Source: UBA1765 sp045629945 (GTDB lineage Bacteria; Fibrobacterota; Fibrobacteria; Fibrobacterales; Fibrobacteraceae). From it: a stretch of DNA of 50,170 bases. The stretch covers positions 1 through 50,170 of the forward strand of contig JAZQSE010000037.1 in the NCBI GenBank assembly GCA_045629945.1. The letters are read 5' to 3'. Position numbers and translations under genes: made by a program. Shown piece after piece: positions 10,842 to 20,300 of the stretch. How positions within the stretch are numbered: the first letter of the stretch is position 1; every line of letters begins with the position of its first letter. Below the pieces are notes generated by a model, which did no database searches, was not told where the DNA came from, and saw only the letters and a list, made by a program, of their open reading frames with translations.

Positions 10842-10961
10842 GTGCTGAATTTAGCATTTCAAATAAGGAATAAAAGGGAAAGCTCTTTCTTTAAGTTGAA
10901 TTTTAGTGAGTTAAAGGTTTTTCTTAATGATTTTTTGGTTGGAATTTATTATTATAAGGGT

Positions 10962-11855
10962 ATGTCTTTGATTGAATCTATAGTGATTTCTGGCGCAACC
11001 CATGGGAATGAAAAAACGGGTGTAGAACTTGTCCGCAAGTGGCAAGGTTTTCCAGAAGTTTATAAGAAAGTTTGTCCTTCGGCTAATGTGCAACTGGTTT
11101 TAGCAAACCCTTTAGCTATGCGTTTAAATAGGCGCTATGTCAATCAAGATTTAAATCGTTCTTTTTCTGAAAATTCTCTTTCGATTCAAGGCGAATCTCT
11201 TTGTTATGAAATTAATCGAGCGAAAGAATTGAATGAAATGTTGGGTAAAAAGGGTAAATGCACAAAAACAGATTTGCTGATAGATGTTCATAATACAACA
11301 TCGAATATGGGTGCGTGTCTGATTCTTTCAGAGAAAAATCCGTTTACGACAATGGCTTCGGCTGAAATTGTAAAAGAGTTCCCAGAAGCACGCATTTATT
11401 TTCAACCAGAAGAACGCTTGGCTTCGCCTTATTTTGGAACAATAGCAAAGGCTGATATTTGCCTTGAAATGGGCCCACAAGCCCATGGAACGCTTTTGGC
11501 TAGTTTGTTTGAATTGACCGAAAAAATTGTGCTTCGCTATCTTGAATTGGTTGAAGATTATAACAAGGGATTGTTTGAAAAAAGAGAAACAAAACTTGTT
11601 GAAGTTTTTACGCAATGGAAAGATTTGGATTACCCACGAGATGCTTCTGGAAATATTTGTGCTATGATTCATCCAGATAGACAAGGGGCTGATTTTAAAG
11701 AATTAAAAGAAGGTGATAAAATTTTTAAAACGTTTGATGGACAAGATATTTTGTATCATGGTGAAACGGTGTTCCCTGTTTTTGTAAACGAAGCAGCTTA
11801 TTATGAAAAGAAAATAGCCATGAGCCTTACAAAAAGAACTATGGAGAATTGGTAA
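10962..11855 (+). CDS. Aspartoacylase (succinylglutamate desuccinylase/AspA family)
   Basis: A 297-residue zinc carboxypeptidase-like enzyme that cleaves N-acetyl-aspartate or a related N-acyl amino acid. Visible motifs are GATHGNEKTG (zinc ligands His14 and Glu17), NPLAMRLNRRYVNQDLNRSF, LIDVHNTTSN (third zinc ligand His110) and CLEMGPQAHG with the catalytic Glu, a pattern close to animal aspartoacylase. I choose the ATG at 10962 because it begins just before the first core strand (IESIVISGATHG); the frame is open further upstream, but that extension has no family match and overlaps the dusA promoter region. No usable Shine-Dalgarno is present, since AAGGG ends one base before the ATG. The next gene starts one base after its stop, so they form an operon. 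Confidence 0.85.
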   Translation: MSLIESIVISGATHGNEKTGVELVRKWQGFPEVYKKVCPSANVQLVLANPLAMRLNRRYVNQDLNRSFSENSLSIQGESLCYEINRAKELNEMLGKKGKCTKTDLLIDVHNTTSNMGACLILSEKNPFTTMASAEIVKEFPEARIYFQPEERLASPYFGTIAKADICLEMGPQAHGTLLASLFELTEKIVLRYLELVEDYNKGLFEKRETKLVEVFTQWKDLDYPRDASGNICAMIHPDRQGADFKELKEGDKIFKTFDGQDILYHGETVFPVFVNEAAYYEKKIAMSLTKRTMENW

Positions 11856-11856
11856 A

Positions 11857-12459
11857 ATGGGAAAGAAAACAAATGAAAAACATTTGCAACGATTGTTGAA
11901 AGCACTTGAAGAATGGAAAAAAGAAGATTGGAAATCTCGCTTTGATGAAATTTTGGATTCGTTTGAAGATTTTTTAATGGAACGCCCCGAACCGCCCAAA
12001 GCAGTTATTGAACGCTTTGGTGGTGATTTGAAAAAGTTTGATTATTGGCAAGTTGTGTTGCCAGAAGATTTTCAAGACCCATTTGAAGACGATTTAGGAA
12101 ATATTCGTCGCTTGCGGAATGAATTTGAAAATACGCCTTCGACAATGGCGTTAGAACATTTGCTTATAAGTAGAAATTATTTTATTTATGAAAATGGACA
12201 TGCAAACCCGATTCCTGCACCGCGGCCACTTTTAATGCTTGAAAGTTCTGGTGTGGAAGGGCGTAGTGTTGATTGGGATTGTTGCATTTCTATTTTTGCA
12301 GATGGCTCTTTTTTTGCGTATAACTTGGAAAAAAATGAAGAAGAAGTTTTAGGCGAAAATGTCAAAGATATTTTTGAAAATCAAATGGATGTTTTGTCTG
12401 AACTTTCACTTGTAATTCCAGTTGAAGGCAAAGATTACGGGATTTTAAAAAGTGAATAA
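11857..12459 (+). CDS. Conserved-looking acidic cytoplasmic protein of unknown function
   Basis: I do not recognise this 200-residue protein. It has no signal peptide or membrane segment. The N-terminal ~60 residues are strongly charged and probably helical (HLQRLLKALEEWKKEDW, FDEILDSFEDFLMERPEPP). A middle segment has a Trp/Pro-rich patch (FDYWQVVLPEDFQDPFEDD), and the C-terminal half looks like mixed beta (DCCISIFADGSFFAYNL). The ATG lies one base after the aspartoacylase stop codon, and the next gene follows 15 bases after its stop, so it sits within an operon. The frame is intact and codon use matches its neighbours, so it is a real gene. Confidence 0.75.
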   Translation: MGKKTNEKHLQRLLKALEEWKKEDWKSRFDEILDSFEDFLMERPEPPKAVIERFGGDLKKFDYWQVVLPEDFQDPFEDDLGNIRRLRNEFENTPSTMALEHLLISRNYFIYENGHANPIPAPRPLLMLESSGVEGRSVDWDCCISIFADGSFFAYNLEKNEEEVLGENVKDIFENQMDVLSELSLVIPVEGKDYGILKSE

Positions 12460-12474
12460 TTGAGGAATGGGTTT

Positions 12475-13695
12475 ATGATGCGGACTTTATCAATGCTGTT
12501 TCTTTTAGCAACGCTTGGGTTTGCATCTTTTATCCGTTCGCCAATACCGCCTTCTGCTTTTGGACATTTTATTTCTGATAAAGATAATGATGGTAGAGCG
12601 GATTGTTTGACAATTAGTTTTTTAAAACCCGTTTCTGAAAACTACATCAAAGAATATATTGATAGTTTAGTTTTGGAATTTCCTGATTCGTCGTTTAAAA
12701 ATGGGCGTCTTGTGGCAAAGTCTTTGGATTTGAAAATAGATGCAGAAAATTCAAATAGAATGTATTTTGATTTTTCTAAAAAAAAGATGGCTTTAGGTGT
12801 TTCGGCGTTAGAAGAAAAAACAAATATTTCTGCGACTTTGTTCCAGCGTTCTGCTGCAAGTGTAGAACTTGTTTTGCAAGATTCTTTAGCTCCAGTTCCA
12901 TTGAAAGTTTTTTTGAGCAAAGGAACTTCTTTACGAGAAGATACTTTGAAAATTCTTTTTTCTGAACCTATAGAAAGTAATGTTTCTGTCACAGAATTTT
13001 CATTACGTTCTGGGAAAGATTCAGAAATAAGGCAAATTCCTTGTAGAGTGAAAAATACATTGGATTCTTCACTTGCTTTGCATTTGATTTTACCATCAGG
13101 GAGTTTTGAATATTTTTCGCCTTCAGATTCGGTGCTTTTAGAAGAGAATCTGGTAAAAGATTATGAAGGCAATGTTTCTAAAAGAAGATGGATTTCATTG
13201 TCTGGCCTTTCTCCTTTCAGGCTTTTGACACTTTCGCAAGCGTCTTATTCTCCACAAGAAGTTCGCGAACGCCCGGTATTTGAATTGGAATTTAAAGAAA
13301 CCGGAACGCCATTTCCCAAAAATCGCTTAGGTATTTCTTTGGATATGGGTGAAGAACAGTTTGTTCAGCGTGTTTTAGAATTGTTGCAAAAAAGAAATAA
13401 AGCAAAAACAGCTCTTTTAAACGATGAAATTTCGGTTGTTTTAGAAATGAATATTTTTTCTCATTCAGGGAATTATTTAACTGGTTCTCAAGCAGAAATT
13501 AAAGGGAATGATGAACGTTTACAAAAAGGGCGGCGAGTATTTTTCTTTTGGAATTTTATGGATGGGCGTCGCCGTTATGTAGGCTCTGGAGCTTATTTTG
13601 TTCGTATTGGTTTGAAAGTCCTTTATCAAGGGAAAATGATTTACCAAGATTATTCGGCTGATTTCAATTCTTGGGGCGTTTTGCGCAGAGATTGA
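12475..13695 (+). CDS. Secreted surface protein with calcium-type loop and FlgD-like C-terminal domain
   Basis: The start is placed at the ATG at 12475 because GAGG lies 9 bases upstream and a typical signal peptide follows (MRTLSMLFLLATLGFASF). The 406-residue protein then has an acidic loop DKDNDGRADCLTISF resembling a calcium-binding thrombospondin type 3 repeat, a beta-rich middle with an Ig-like pattern (SLAPVPLKVFLS...DTLKILFSEPI), and a C-terminal segment (RVFFFWNFMDGRRRYVGSGAYFVRIGLKVLY) resembling the FlgD-type Ig domain common at the ends of secreted proteins in this phylum. The role is unknown. It follows the acidic unknown gene by 15 bases and precedes the HAD gene by 12, probably one transcript. 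Confidence 0.72.
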   Translation: MMRTLSMLFLLATLGFASFIRSPIPPSAFGHFISDKDNDGRADCLTISFLKPVSENYIKEYIDSLVLEFPDSSFKNGRLVAKSLDLKIDAENSNRMYFDFSKKKMALGVSALEEKTNISATLFQRSAASVELVLQDSLAPVPLKVFLSKGTSLREDTLKILFSEPIESNVSVTEFSLRSGKDSEIRQIPCRVKNTLDSSLALHLILPSGSFEYFSPSDSVLLEENLVKDYEGNVSKRRWISLSGLSPFRLLTLSQASYSPQEVRERPVFELEFKETGTPFPKNRLGISLDMGEEQFVQRVLELLQKRNKAKTALLNDEISVVLEMNIFSHSGNYLTGSQAEIKGNDERLQKGRRVFFFWNFMDGRRRYVGSGAYFVRIGLKVLYQGKMIYQDYSADFNSWGVLRRD

Positions 13696-13707
13696 TTTTT
13701 AATTGTT

Positions 13708-14571
13708 ATGAAAGAAGAAGAAAAAAATCTTTATTTGTATTATCTAAAAAAGATGGGAAATTTTTCGAATAAGCCTTTATCGCAAAGGATTGTTGCAAGA
13801 GAATTGTTTGAAAAGTTTGATGTGTTTTTCTTTGATGCGTTTGGGACTTTATATAATCGTGGTGGCTTTGTTTACCCTGGAGCAAAGGCCTTTATTCAGA
13901 AACTTCGGGAAACAGGAAAAGAAATCCGCCTGATTACTAATGCAGCTCATGATGAGCAAGAACTTTCTGAAGACCTTTTGAAAATGGGCTTTTTGATTTA
14001 CCCTCATGAAATTTATTCGTCAGGGAATTTTTTAAAAGAATTAGTACAAAAGTATTCTATACAATCAGCCTATTTTCTTGGGAGAGAATCTGGTAAAATT
14101 TTACTTGAACGTTCCGGCGTTTTAATAGAAGAAAATCCTCAGAAACCTGTGGTCATTATTTGTTCTACTGAATTTGACTCATTGAGATTACGTCAGGCCG
14201 AAGAAATTTTAAGACAAAGCGGAAGTTTGCTTATTGTTTTGAATCCAGATGCTTGCGCTCCAGAAATTGATGGAAGCCGAAGTGATGTTTCGGGGTTACA
14301 AGCTTACCGCTTAATGAATGAAACGCATTGCGCAGTAGAATGTAATGGGAAACCATTTCCAGAAGTTTTTGAACGCGCTTTAAAAAGTGTTCCGGCAAAA
14401 AGCAGAGTGGTTATGGTTGGCGATACACTTGGAACAGATATTGTCGGCGCAAGTAAAGTTGGTATTTCTTCTTGCTTGGTTATGGGCAGAAATATGCGAG
14501 AAGAGTCTTTTAAAGACGATTGCCAAGTATTAGGTTTTACTCCGGATTATATTATTTCTGGGTTTGAATAG
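13708..14571 (+). CDS. HAD-superfamily hydrolase, class IIA (NagD-like)
   Basis: A 287-residue cytoplasmic HAD protein. Motif I is FFDAFGTLY (nucleophile Asp43), motif II is RLITNAA, motif III is the Lys of NGKPFPEVF and motif IV is VGDTLGTDIVGA. The GKP...VGD..GTDI layout with the cap inserted between motifs II and III is that of the NagD/class IIA subfamily, most of which dephosphorylate sugars or nucleotides. The second Asp expected in motif I (DxD) is Phe45 here, as in haloacid dehalogenase-type DAYGT motifs, so ordinary phosphatase chemistry is uncertain. The first ~35 residues precede the fold. Its last 20 bases overlap the 3' end of the convergent gene. Confidence 0.82.
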   Translation: MKEEEKNLYLYYLKKMGNFSNKPLSQRIVARELFEKFDVFFFDAFGTLYNRGGFVYPGAKAFIQKLRETGKEIRLITNAAHDEQELSEDLLKMGFLIYPHEIYSSGNFLKELVQKYSIQSAYFLGRESGKILLERSGVLIEENPQKPVVIICSTEFDSLRLRQAEEILRQSGSLLIVLNPDACAPEIDGSRSDVSGLQAYRLMNETHCAVECNGKPFPEVFERALKSVPAKSRVVMVGDTLGTDIVGASKVGISSCLVMGRNMREESFKDDCQVLGFTPDYIISGFE

Positions 14572-15055
14572 AATCTGTTGGGACTTGAGTTTTTGCGATT
14601 GTATCACAGACAAGAATTGTGTCGTGTATAAAAACTGTATCGCGAATAATTTCCCGGATGATTTCGCGTTCAATGATTTTTATGGTGTCTTTTGAACAAA
14701 TGGGAATTTCTTTTTGGATAGTTGCTGTGTCTTTTTGGGGAGAAGTTACTTTTGGGGTTTGTTCTTTAGGTGTTTTCAGAGTAGCGAGTAAAGAATCTCG
14801 TTTAGCGGAAAGTTCTTCAATTTCTTTTCTAAGCATTGATTTGCGTTGAGGCCTATGTTCTCTGCGTGATTCTACGCGCAAGGTGCTGATTTTTTTATCG
14901 AGTTCTCGGATTTCATCTTGAGTTTTGCCTTCTTCTGAAACGGATGGCGCCGGGTTGAAAAAGTTGGTGAAACGCTGCCACAGAGAGGGGGTTTCTTCGG
15001 CATTGGCGAAGGCAAATAAAAAAAGTACGGCAAAGTAAGGCAATAATTTTTTCAT
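14552..15055 (-). CDS. Secreted coiled-coil protein, unknown function
   Basis: A 167-residue protein starting at the ATG at 15055 (AAAGG lies upstream), with a clear signal peptide (MKKLLPYFAVLFLFAFANA-EE). Residues ~40-95 are a charged heptad-like helix (KTQDEIRELDKKISTLR, MLRKEIEELSAKRDSLL), followed by a Pro/Lys/Thr-rich linker and a low-complexity tail rich in Ile, Arg, Asp and Thr. No enzyme motif is present; a periplasmic structural or tethering role is a guess. The gene converges on the HAD hydrolase with a 20-base tail overlap and no room for a terminator between them. Confidence 0.72.
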   Translation of the reverse strand: MKKLLPYFAVLFLFAFANAEETPSLWQRFTNFFNPAPSVSEEGKTQDEIRELDKKISTLRVESRREHRPQRKSMLRKEIEELSAKRDSLLATLKTPKEQTPKVTSPQKDTATIQKEIPICSKDTIKIIEREIIREIIRDTVFIHDTILVCDTIAKTQVPTDSIQTQK

Positions 15056-15238
15056 AGAAAACCTTTTAAAAAGGGCGTAAAGCAAAATAGGAAAATGTTC
15101 TTATTGCAAAAATAACTTTTCTTACTAATTGTTTTTGGGGTTTAAAAAAATCTCGTTCTGATAAAAGCCAAAACGGTATTAGACCAGAATCTATTAGAAA
15201 AAAATCATATACTAAAAGCTTTATATTCAGAAAGGATA

Positions 15239-15269
15239 TTGAAAAAGTTCATTAGAATTGTTATATTAA
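15239..15269 (+). promoter_or_regulatory. Promoter of tRNA-Gly
   Basis: TTG at 15239-15241 is followed after exactly 20 bases by TATATTAA (15262-15269); transcription would begin about 3-6 bases before the tRNA at 15280. The same TTG-N20-TAnnTT layout precedes the other two tRNAs and the trp leader. The rest of 15086-15238 is AT-rich with no gene that I can see. Confidence 0.7.
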
Positions 15270-15279
15270 GGCTACTCTT

Positions 15280-15352
<73 letters not shown>

Positions 15353-15354
15353 CT

Positions 15355-15386
15355 AAGCTGAATTCATTGTGAATTCGGCTTTTTTT
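15355..15386 (+). terminator. Intrinsic terminator after tRNA-Gly
   Basis: The 11-bp stem AAGCTGAATTC/GAATTCGGCTT (one G-T pair) has loop ATTGT and is followed by a run of T. It lies between the tRNA and mnmA, ending only 13 bases before the mnmA start, so mnmA depends on readthrough or on a start signal very close to its ATG. Confidence 0.85.
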
Positions 15387-15399
15387 AGGTCTTGAAATT

Positions 15400-16494
15400 A
15401 TGCAAAAAACAGTTGCTCTCGGGCTTTCTGGTGGCGTTGATTCGGCATTAGCCGCCTGGAAACTTTTACAAGATGGTTATCGGGTTATCGCTCTCACGAT
15501 GTCTATGTGGGATGGATCTGTAGATATGCCTGTTGTAGAAGGGCGTTCCGGTTGTTTTGGGCCTAATGAGGCTTTGGGAATTGCCGATGCGAAAAAACTA
15601 GCTGATAGGCTTGGGATAGAGCATGTCGTTGTTCCTGTGGCAAAAGAATTTTCAGAATTTGTTTTAGAGTATTTTAGAGGCGAATACCGAAGCGGCAGAA
15701 CGCCTAACCCTTGTGTGCGTTGTAACCAGATGATAAAATTTGGGGCAATGCTTTCTGTGGCAAAAAAAATGGGAATAGATTTTGATTATTTTGCAACAGG
15801 GCATTATGCAAGAATTTTGGACCAAGGTGAAAATTCTCCGATTTTATGGCGTGCACTTGATACTTTTAAAGACCAGTCTTATTTTCTTTCAAGACTTTCT
15901 CGGGATACATTTTCTAAAGTGATTTTCCCGCTAGGTGAAATGAAAAAAGAAAATGTAAAAGCTCTCGCTGAAAAAATGGGTTGGGTGGAACTTTCGGTAA
16001 AAAAAGAAAGTCAGGATTTTTTAGAATGCGGCGATTATTCTGTTTTGTTTAATGAACGCGATAATTCTCCAGGAAATTTTGTGGATACTTCTGGGAAAGT
16101 TTTAGGACAACACCGGGGGATTGTTCATTATACTATTGGGCAAAGGAAAGGTTTAAATATTGGTGGTCAAAAAGAACCTTTATTTGTTTCGGCAATAGAC
16201 CCAAAAACTAATCAAGTGGTTCTTAGCCCAAAGAGTTTATTGTTTTCAACAAAGGTTTTTGCTCGCAATGTGAATTTATTAGTGTCAGAAAATTCACCGC
16301 TTTTGCATGCGCCTCTTTTAGCTAGAATTCGCCTTGGTCATGCCGGGGCTTTGGCTAACATTGTTTCGCTTACTCCGGAATGTTTAGAAATCGAATTTGA
16401 AACGCCACAGTTTGCAGCAACTCCTGGGCAGATTGTTGTTTTGTATTCTGAAGATGGCGTTGTAGCTTCTGCCATTATTGAAAAAGCAGAATAA
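15400..16494 (+). CDS. mnmA: tRNA-specific 2-thiouridylase MnmA
   Basis: A 364-residue ATP pyrophosphatase that thiolates U34 of tRNA-Lys, -Glu and -Gln. The PP-loop is GLSGGVDSALAAW (residues 8-20); TPNPCVRCNQMIKF holds Cys105 and Cys108, the latter aligned with the catalytic Cys of E. coli MnmA; QDFLECGDY holds the partner Cys210; YTIGQRKGLNIGG starts the C-terminal beta-barrel part. The extra Cys105 makes a CxxC motif, and GCFGPNEALGIADA (Cys52) is an insertion typical of the subgroup with CxxC instead of DxxC, for which an iron-sulfur cofactor has been proposed. The ATG lies 13 bases after the T-run of the tRNA-Gly terminator, with only a weak AGGT upstream. It converges with xerD across 5 bases. 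Confidence 0.94.
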   Translation: MQKTVALGLSGGVDSALAAWKLLQDGYRVIALTMSMWDGSVDMPVVEGRSGCFGPNEALGIADAKKLADRLGIEHVVVPVAKEFSEFVLEYFRGEYRSGRTPNPCVRCNQMIKFGAMLSVAKKMGIDFDYFATGHYARILDQGENSPILWRALDTFKDQSYFLSRLSRDTFSKVIFPLGEMKKENVKALAEKMGWVELSVKKESQDFLECGDYSVLFNERDNSPGNFVDTSGKVLGQHRGIVHYTIGQRKGLNIGGQKEPLFVSAIDPKTNQVVLSPKSLLFSTKVFARNVNLLVSENSPLLHAPLLARIRLGHAGALANIVSLTPECLEIEFETPQFAATPGQIVVLYSEDGVVASAIIEKAE

Positions 16495-16499
16495 AATTT

Positions 16500-17390
16500 T
16501 TAATCGCGATTTGAGCGTGGGTGAAATTTTTTGTGTTCTTCTTGTAAGAATTGGCGTTGTAAGTGTGTGTAAATTTGAGTGGTTGTTAAATCGGCATGGC
16601 CTAAAAGTTCTTGTAAAATTCTTAAATCCATGCCGGCTGTAAGGCAATGTGTTGCAAAAGAATGCCTGAATGTGTGGGGCGAAACTTTGCAATTTAAATC
16701 GGCTGTAAATCGTTGTATTATTTTCCAGGCGCCCATGCGGCTTAATGGTTTTCCTCTTGGGTTTAAAATAATGCAATCGGATTTGATATCTAGTTTTTTT
16801 CGGTCGCCATTTATCCATTCAAGGAGATTTTGTTTGGCGCTAGCGCCTAAAGGCACTAAACGTTGTTTATTGCCTTTTCCGATTGGCGTAAGCCAATCGT
16901 TTTCAAAATCAACATCTTGTAAGCGTAAAGAAAGCGCTTCTGAAATGCGTAACCCAGCGCTATAAAGTAGTTCAATAAGAGCTTTGTCTCTTTGAGCTTG
17001 TAAAGAAAGTTCTTCAATTCTTTCAAAAATGAGCGTAATATCATCTTCAGAAAGACACTGGGGTAAATAGCGAATAAGTTTTGGGGCTGATAACATTGCA
17101 TCTGTTAAAAAAGGCGTAAACTGCATACGATATGTGTATGTTAAAAAGCCCCGCAAGCTAGAAAAATGCCGCGCTACTGTTGTCGGAGAATATTCAGATG
17201 CTGCCGCGATGTCATTTAAAAAATCATTTAGATTTTCAGGCGAAGTATTTTCCAAGTTTAATTTATTTGTGTCAAGCCAAATTAAAAATTGCTTAAGATC
17301 ACTAGCGTAACTTTCCACAGTTGTCCGGGAAAGTGATTTTTCAATGGTTAAATGCGCTAAATAGGAATCCAGGATTTCGTCGTTTGTCAT
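16500..17390 (-). CDS. xerD: Tyrosine site-specific recombinase XerD/XerC
   Basis: A 296-residue chromosome-dimer-type tyrosine recombinase. The N-terminal SAM-like DNA-binding domain spans ~1-100 (YLAHLTIEKSLSRTTVESYASDLKQF). The catalytic set is complete: Arg148 (AGLRISEA), Lys172 (GKGNKQR), His239 and Arg242 (HTFRHSFATH), His265 (LLGHADL) and Tyr274 (TQIYTHL). Length and motifs match XerC/XerD rather than a phage integrase, and no att site or mobile element surrounds it. The start codon overlaps the stop of the large upstream peptidase gene (ATGA), implying translational coupling, an unusual partner for xer. XerD is preferred over XerC only by general resemblance. Confidence 0.9.
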   Translation of the reverse strand: MTNDEILDSYLAHLTIEKSLSRTTVESYASDLKQFLIWLDTNKLNLENTSPENLNDFLNDIAAASEYSPTTVARHFSSLRGFLTYTYRMQFTPFLTDAMLSAPKLIRYLPQCLSEDDITLIFERIEELSLQAQRDKALIELLYSAGLRISEALSLRLQDVDFENDWLTPIGKGNKQRLVPLGASAKQNLLEWINGDRKKLDIKSDCIILNPRGKPLSRMGAWKIIQRFTADLNCKVSPHTFRHSFATHCLTAGMDLRILQELLGHADLTTTQIYTHLQRQFLQEEHKKFHPRSNRD

Positions 17391-20300
17391 TCATTTTGCC
17401 AGGTGTTTCTAAAACCTGTTCCTATTGAAAAATGGATTCTCGTTGGAGAAATGGATTTCGGTAAAAGTGGTACATCGATAGGATTCATTTTTTGTCCGCC
17501 TTTGCCTTCAGCGTTTTCTCCAATTCTATCTAAGCCACGAGCAATGTTTAAAGATATATCAAATGGAATAGAATAGAAAAGAGTATTGGCTAATCTGAAT
17601 TCAATACCAACACTTCTGTCCCAGAAATCTCTTGATTTGAATTTGTCTGTATCAAACCATTTGGAGTCCCAGGCGGCTCCGACCTGAGCAAAAATGTCAA
17701 CATAAAAATCTTTTGTTTCAAAAATCCAGAAACGGTTTCTAAAATCATGGTAAATCGGGAACAGATAATGAATTTCTGCAGTAGCCGTTTTGGTTCCACT
17801 GCGGTTGTAACTTTCTGTAGAAATTAAATAGGGATAACCTTGCAATAAAAGTGGATGGTGGTAATAAGAATCTAAAGTATCCGACGTTTTTTCTGCACTC
17901 CAATCTAGGATTCCTGTAATGCTTGCTCCTAAAGCAAGTCGCGCATTTTTATGGATAGGGTTTGAAATGCTACCATAAGCAGAAAAACCTATTTCGTGCA
18001 AATTAAAATCGCGATAGACTGGAGAAATAGTGCCATTGGCATTAACGACAAATGTTTCTGAGAAAGTGCCAGAACGAAAAAGTGATGCGTCAGAATAGCG
18101 GTAAGATAAAGCAAGGCCGTTGCCAAGCCCTGAAACATTTGAGCCTTCTTCTGGGAAACTTCCAAAAATGCCAAATAAAGCATTAATGCTGAATCTTTTT
18201 TGATATGTCCAATCAAAATCATCTTCGTATAAATTAAAGCGAGCCCAATCATAACCCATAGAAAGGGCCAAGGTATCGCCTTTTTTAAATAAACTATAAC
18301 CAGCACCAGCAAAAATATTGTGTAATGGAATGGCGTAATTGCTGACTCCGATAGAGTCGCCATAGCTTCTAGGGTCTTCGTAACGGACCGTATCTTTACT
18401 TGTGATGTTTGTGAATGTGTAGCCTAGTTGTAATGTTACCGGGAAACTTTTGTTTTCTAAAAGAGCAAAAAAGTCATATTGTTTATCAGGGTTTATGCCA
18501 CTTCCATTTATAAAATCAAAGCCATTTGTGATTTCAAATAAAAGACCGGCTTGTAATGTGTTTTTCTTTAGTGGGTCAGAAAGAATCATGGCAACCCCGA
18601 TTTTTGCCAGTAAAGAACCGTCACCTAAAACGCTGAAATCAGGAGAACGTTCTTCAAAACTTAGCATAGGAACCCATAATGGAATGGTTGGGATTGGTTT
18701 ATAATTGCGCTCTGAACCAGCAAAGCTTACATCTTCAAAAATCGGAACTTCTTTGTGTGGGCGTGTAAGTGGTGAGCCATTAAGAACAATGTTTGTATTT
18801 TGCTCGATGATAGAATCTGTTGAAACAGTTTTTGCTTGTGGTAAACAATGCGTTTGATTGCTAGAATCTTTTTTGAATAAAGCTAAGAAGAGATTTTCTT
18901 TTTGTGGAAAAAAAGGAACTGTTGCACAAGAAGTCCATACAGTATCTGTTTTTGTGATAGTCACATTTGTTGCTTTTGGTAGGTTTAAGCGATAAAGAGA
19001 AAAACCATCGGCATCATAGCCGATATAAAAAATCTTGTTAGAATCAACAACTGCATTAAACGCACCGCCTAAAACGTTTGTCAGCGGTTCTTCTTTGCCT
19101 GTAGGGAGGTGCTTTTTAAAAAGGTTAAAAATGCCGTTTTTGTTTGCGCTATAAACAATGGTTTCATTATCAAGCCAGGTCGGGTCTCTTGCATCAATTT
19201 CTTTTTCAGAAATGATTTTAAAATCATTGCCATTCTCTTGAATGGTGGCAATACCACGAGTTTCATCGTCAAAAAAACTAAAGACAATAGATTTTCCATC
19301 AGGGCTGTATTTTGGCATATAAATGTTATAGTAAGCAAGGCTTTCTGGTGGGGCCCAGACATCTTGGTAGTCGATTGCTTTTGCATTAGGGTTTTCTTGA
19401 ATGCTTGCTTTACTTAATACAAAACGAGTCGAAGTTGCTTGTCGTCGCACAAATAAAATTTCTTTTCCATTCGGGTGAAATTCCGGGTAAATCGCATCGG
19501 CTAAATGGGTGATTTCTTGGTTGTTTCCCAAAGTGTCTGCAAGGAAAATATCAAAAGAAGAACGGCCATGCCTGTTTTTATTCTGGTAACTGACGTAGGC
19601 AAGTAATGGCCCCTTGTTTTCAATGTTTTTTACAGTGATGCCTTTGTCGGCCCAAAGTTTTTTTGGCTTAAAAGATTTGTCAGCGTATTCGCGAATGTCA
19701 ATTGTCCCTTCAAACGATAAAAGCATTGGTTCGTCTTTATCTTCAGGAATTTCAAGAGAATCCAGATTCTTTCGAAGCTTGAAAACGCTGCCATCAAACC
19801 ATTTGCCACCAAAGTTTGAAATGCCATAAAGGTAACCATCGGAAACGACAGGAAAATCGTGGTAAAAAGCGTCTGTTGTGAGTTTTGTCCCTTCAACAAG
19901 TTCACCTAAATTTTCTTTTTGCGCTTGGTAATGCGATTGCAATTCTTTTTTCCAAAGAGAATAAAGAGAATCTTCACCAATGCCTATCACTTTTTTTAAA
20001 GCACCATCAAGAGTTACTCGTTGAGGTTTTGAAAATTCATGCCAAATTTTAGGAACAATGTCTTCGCCATAATGTTTGGCTAAATAACGAACAAGAGAAA
20101 ACCCTTGGGTGTATGGACCGAGTTCTGCTTTTAAGGAATTGTCCGAAAAAGAATGCATGTATTCAAGCGGTAAAAGTGAATCAGAAAGAACAGCTGTGCG
20201 TAAAAGCATATCACGATGGGTGTCAAAAAAATCAAATCCCATGCGTTCCGATTCAAATTGAGCCGTCCCTTCTGCAAGCCATAAAGGTTGTAATGTAAAT

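Noticed and set aside
10842..10961. N-terminal extension of aspartoacylase from a GTG at 10842
   Set aside because: The extra 40 residues precede the first family strand, lack a ribosome site and cover the dusA promoter region.
16500..17390. xer gene as an integrase marking a genomic island
   Set aside because: Length and motifs are of the housekeeping XerC/XerD type, and there is no att duplication, tRNA junction or phage gene.
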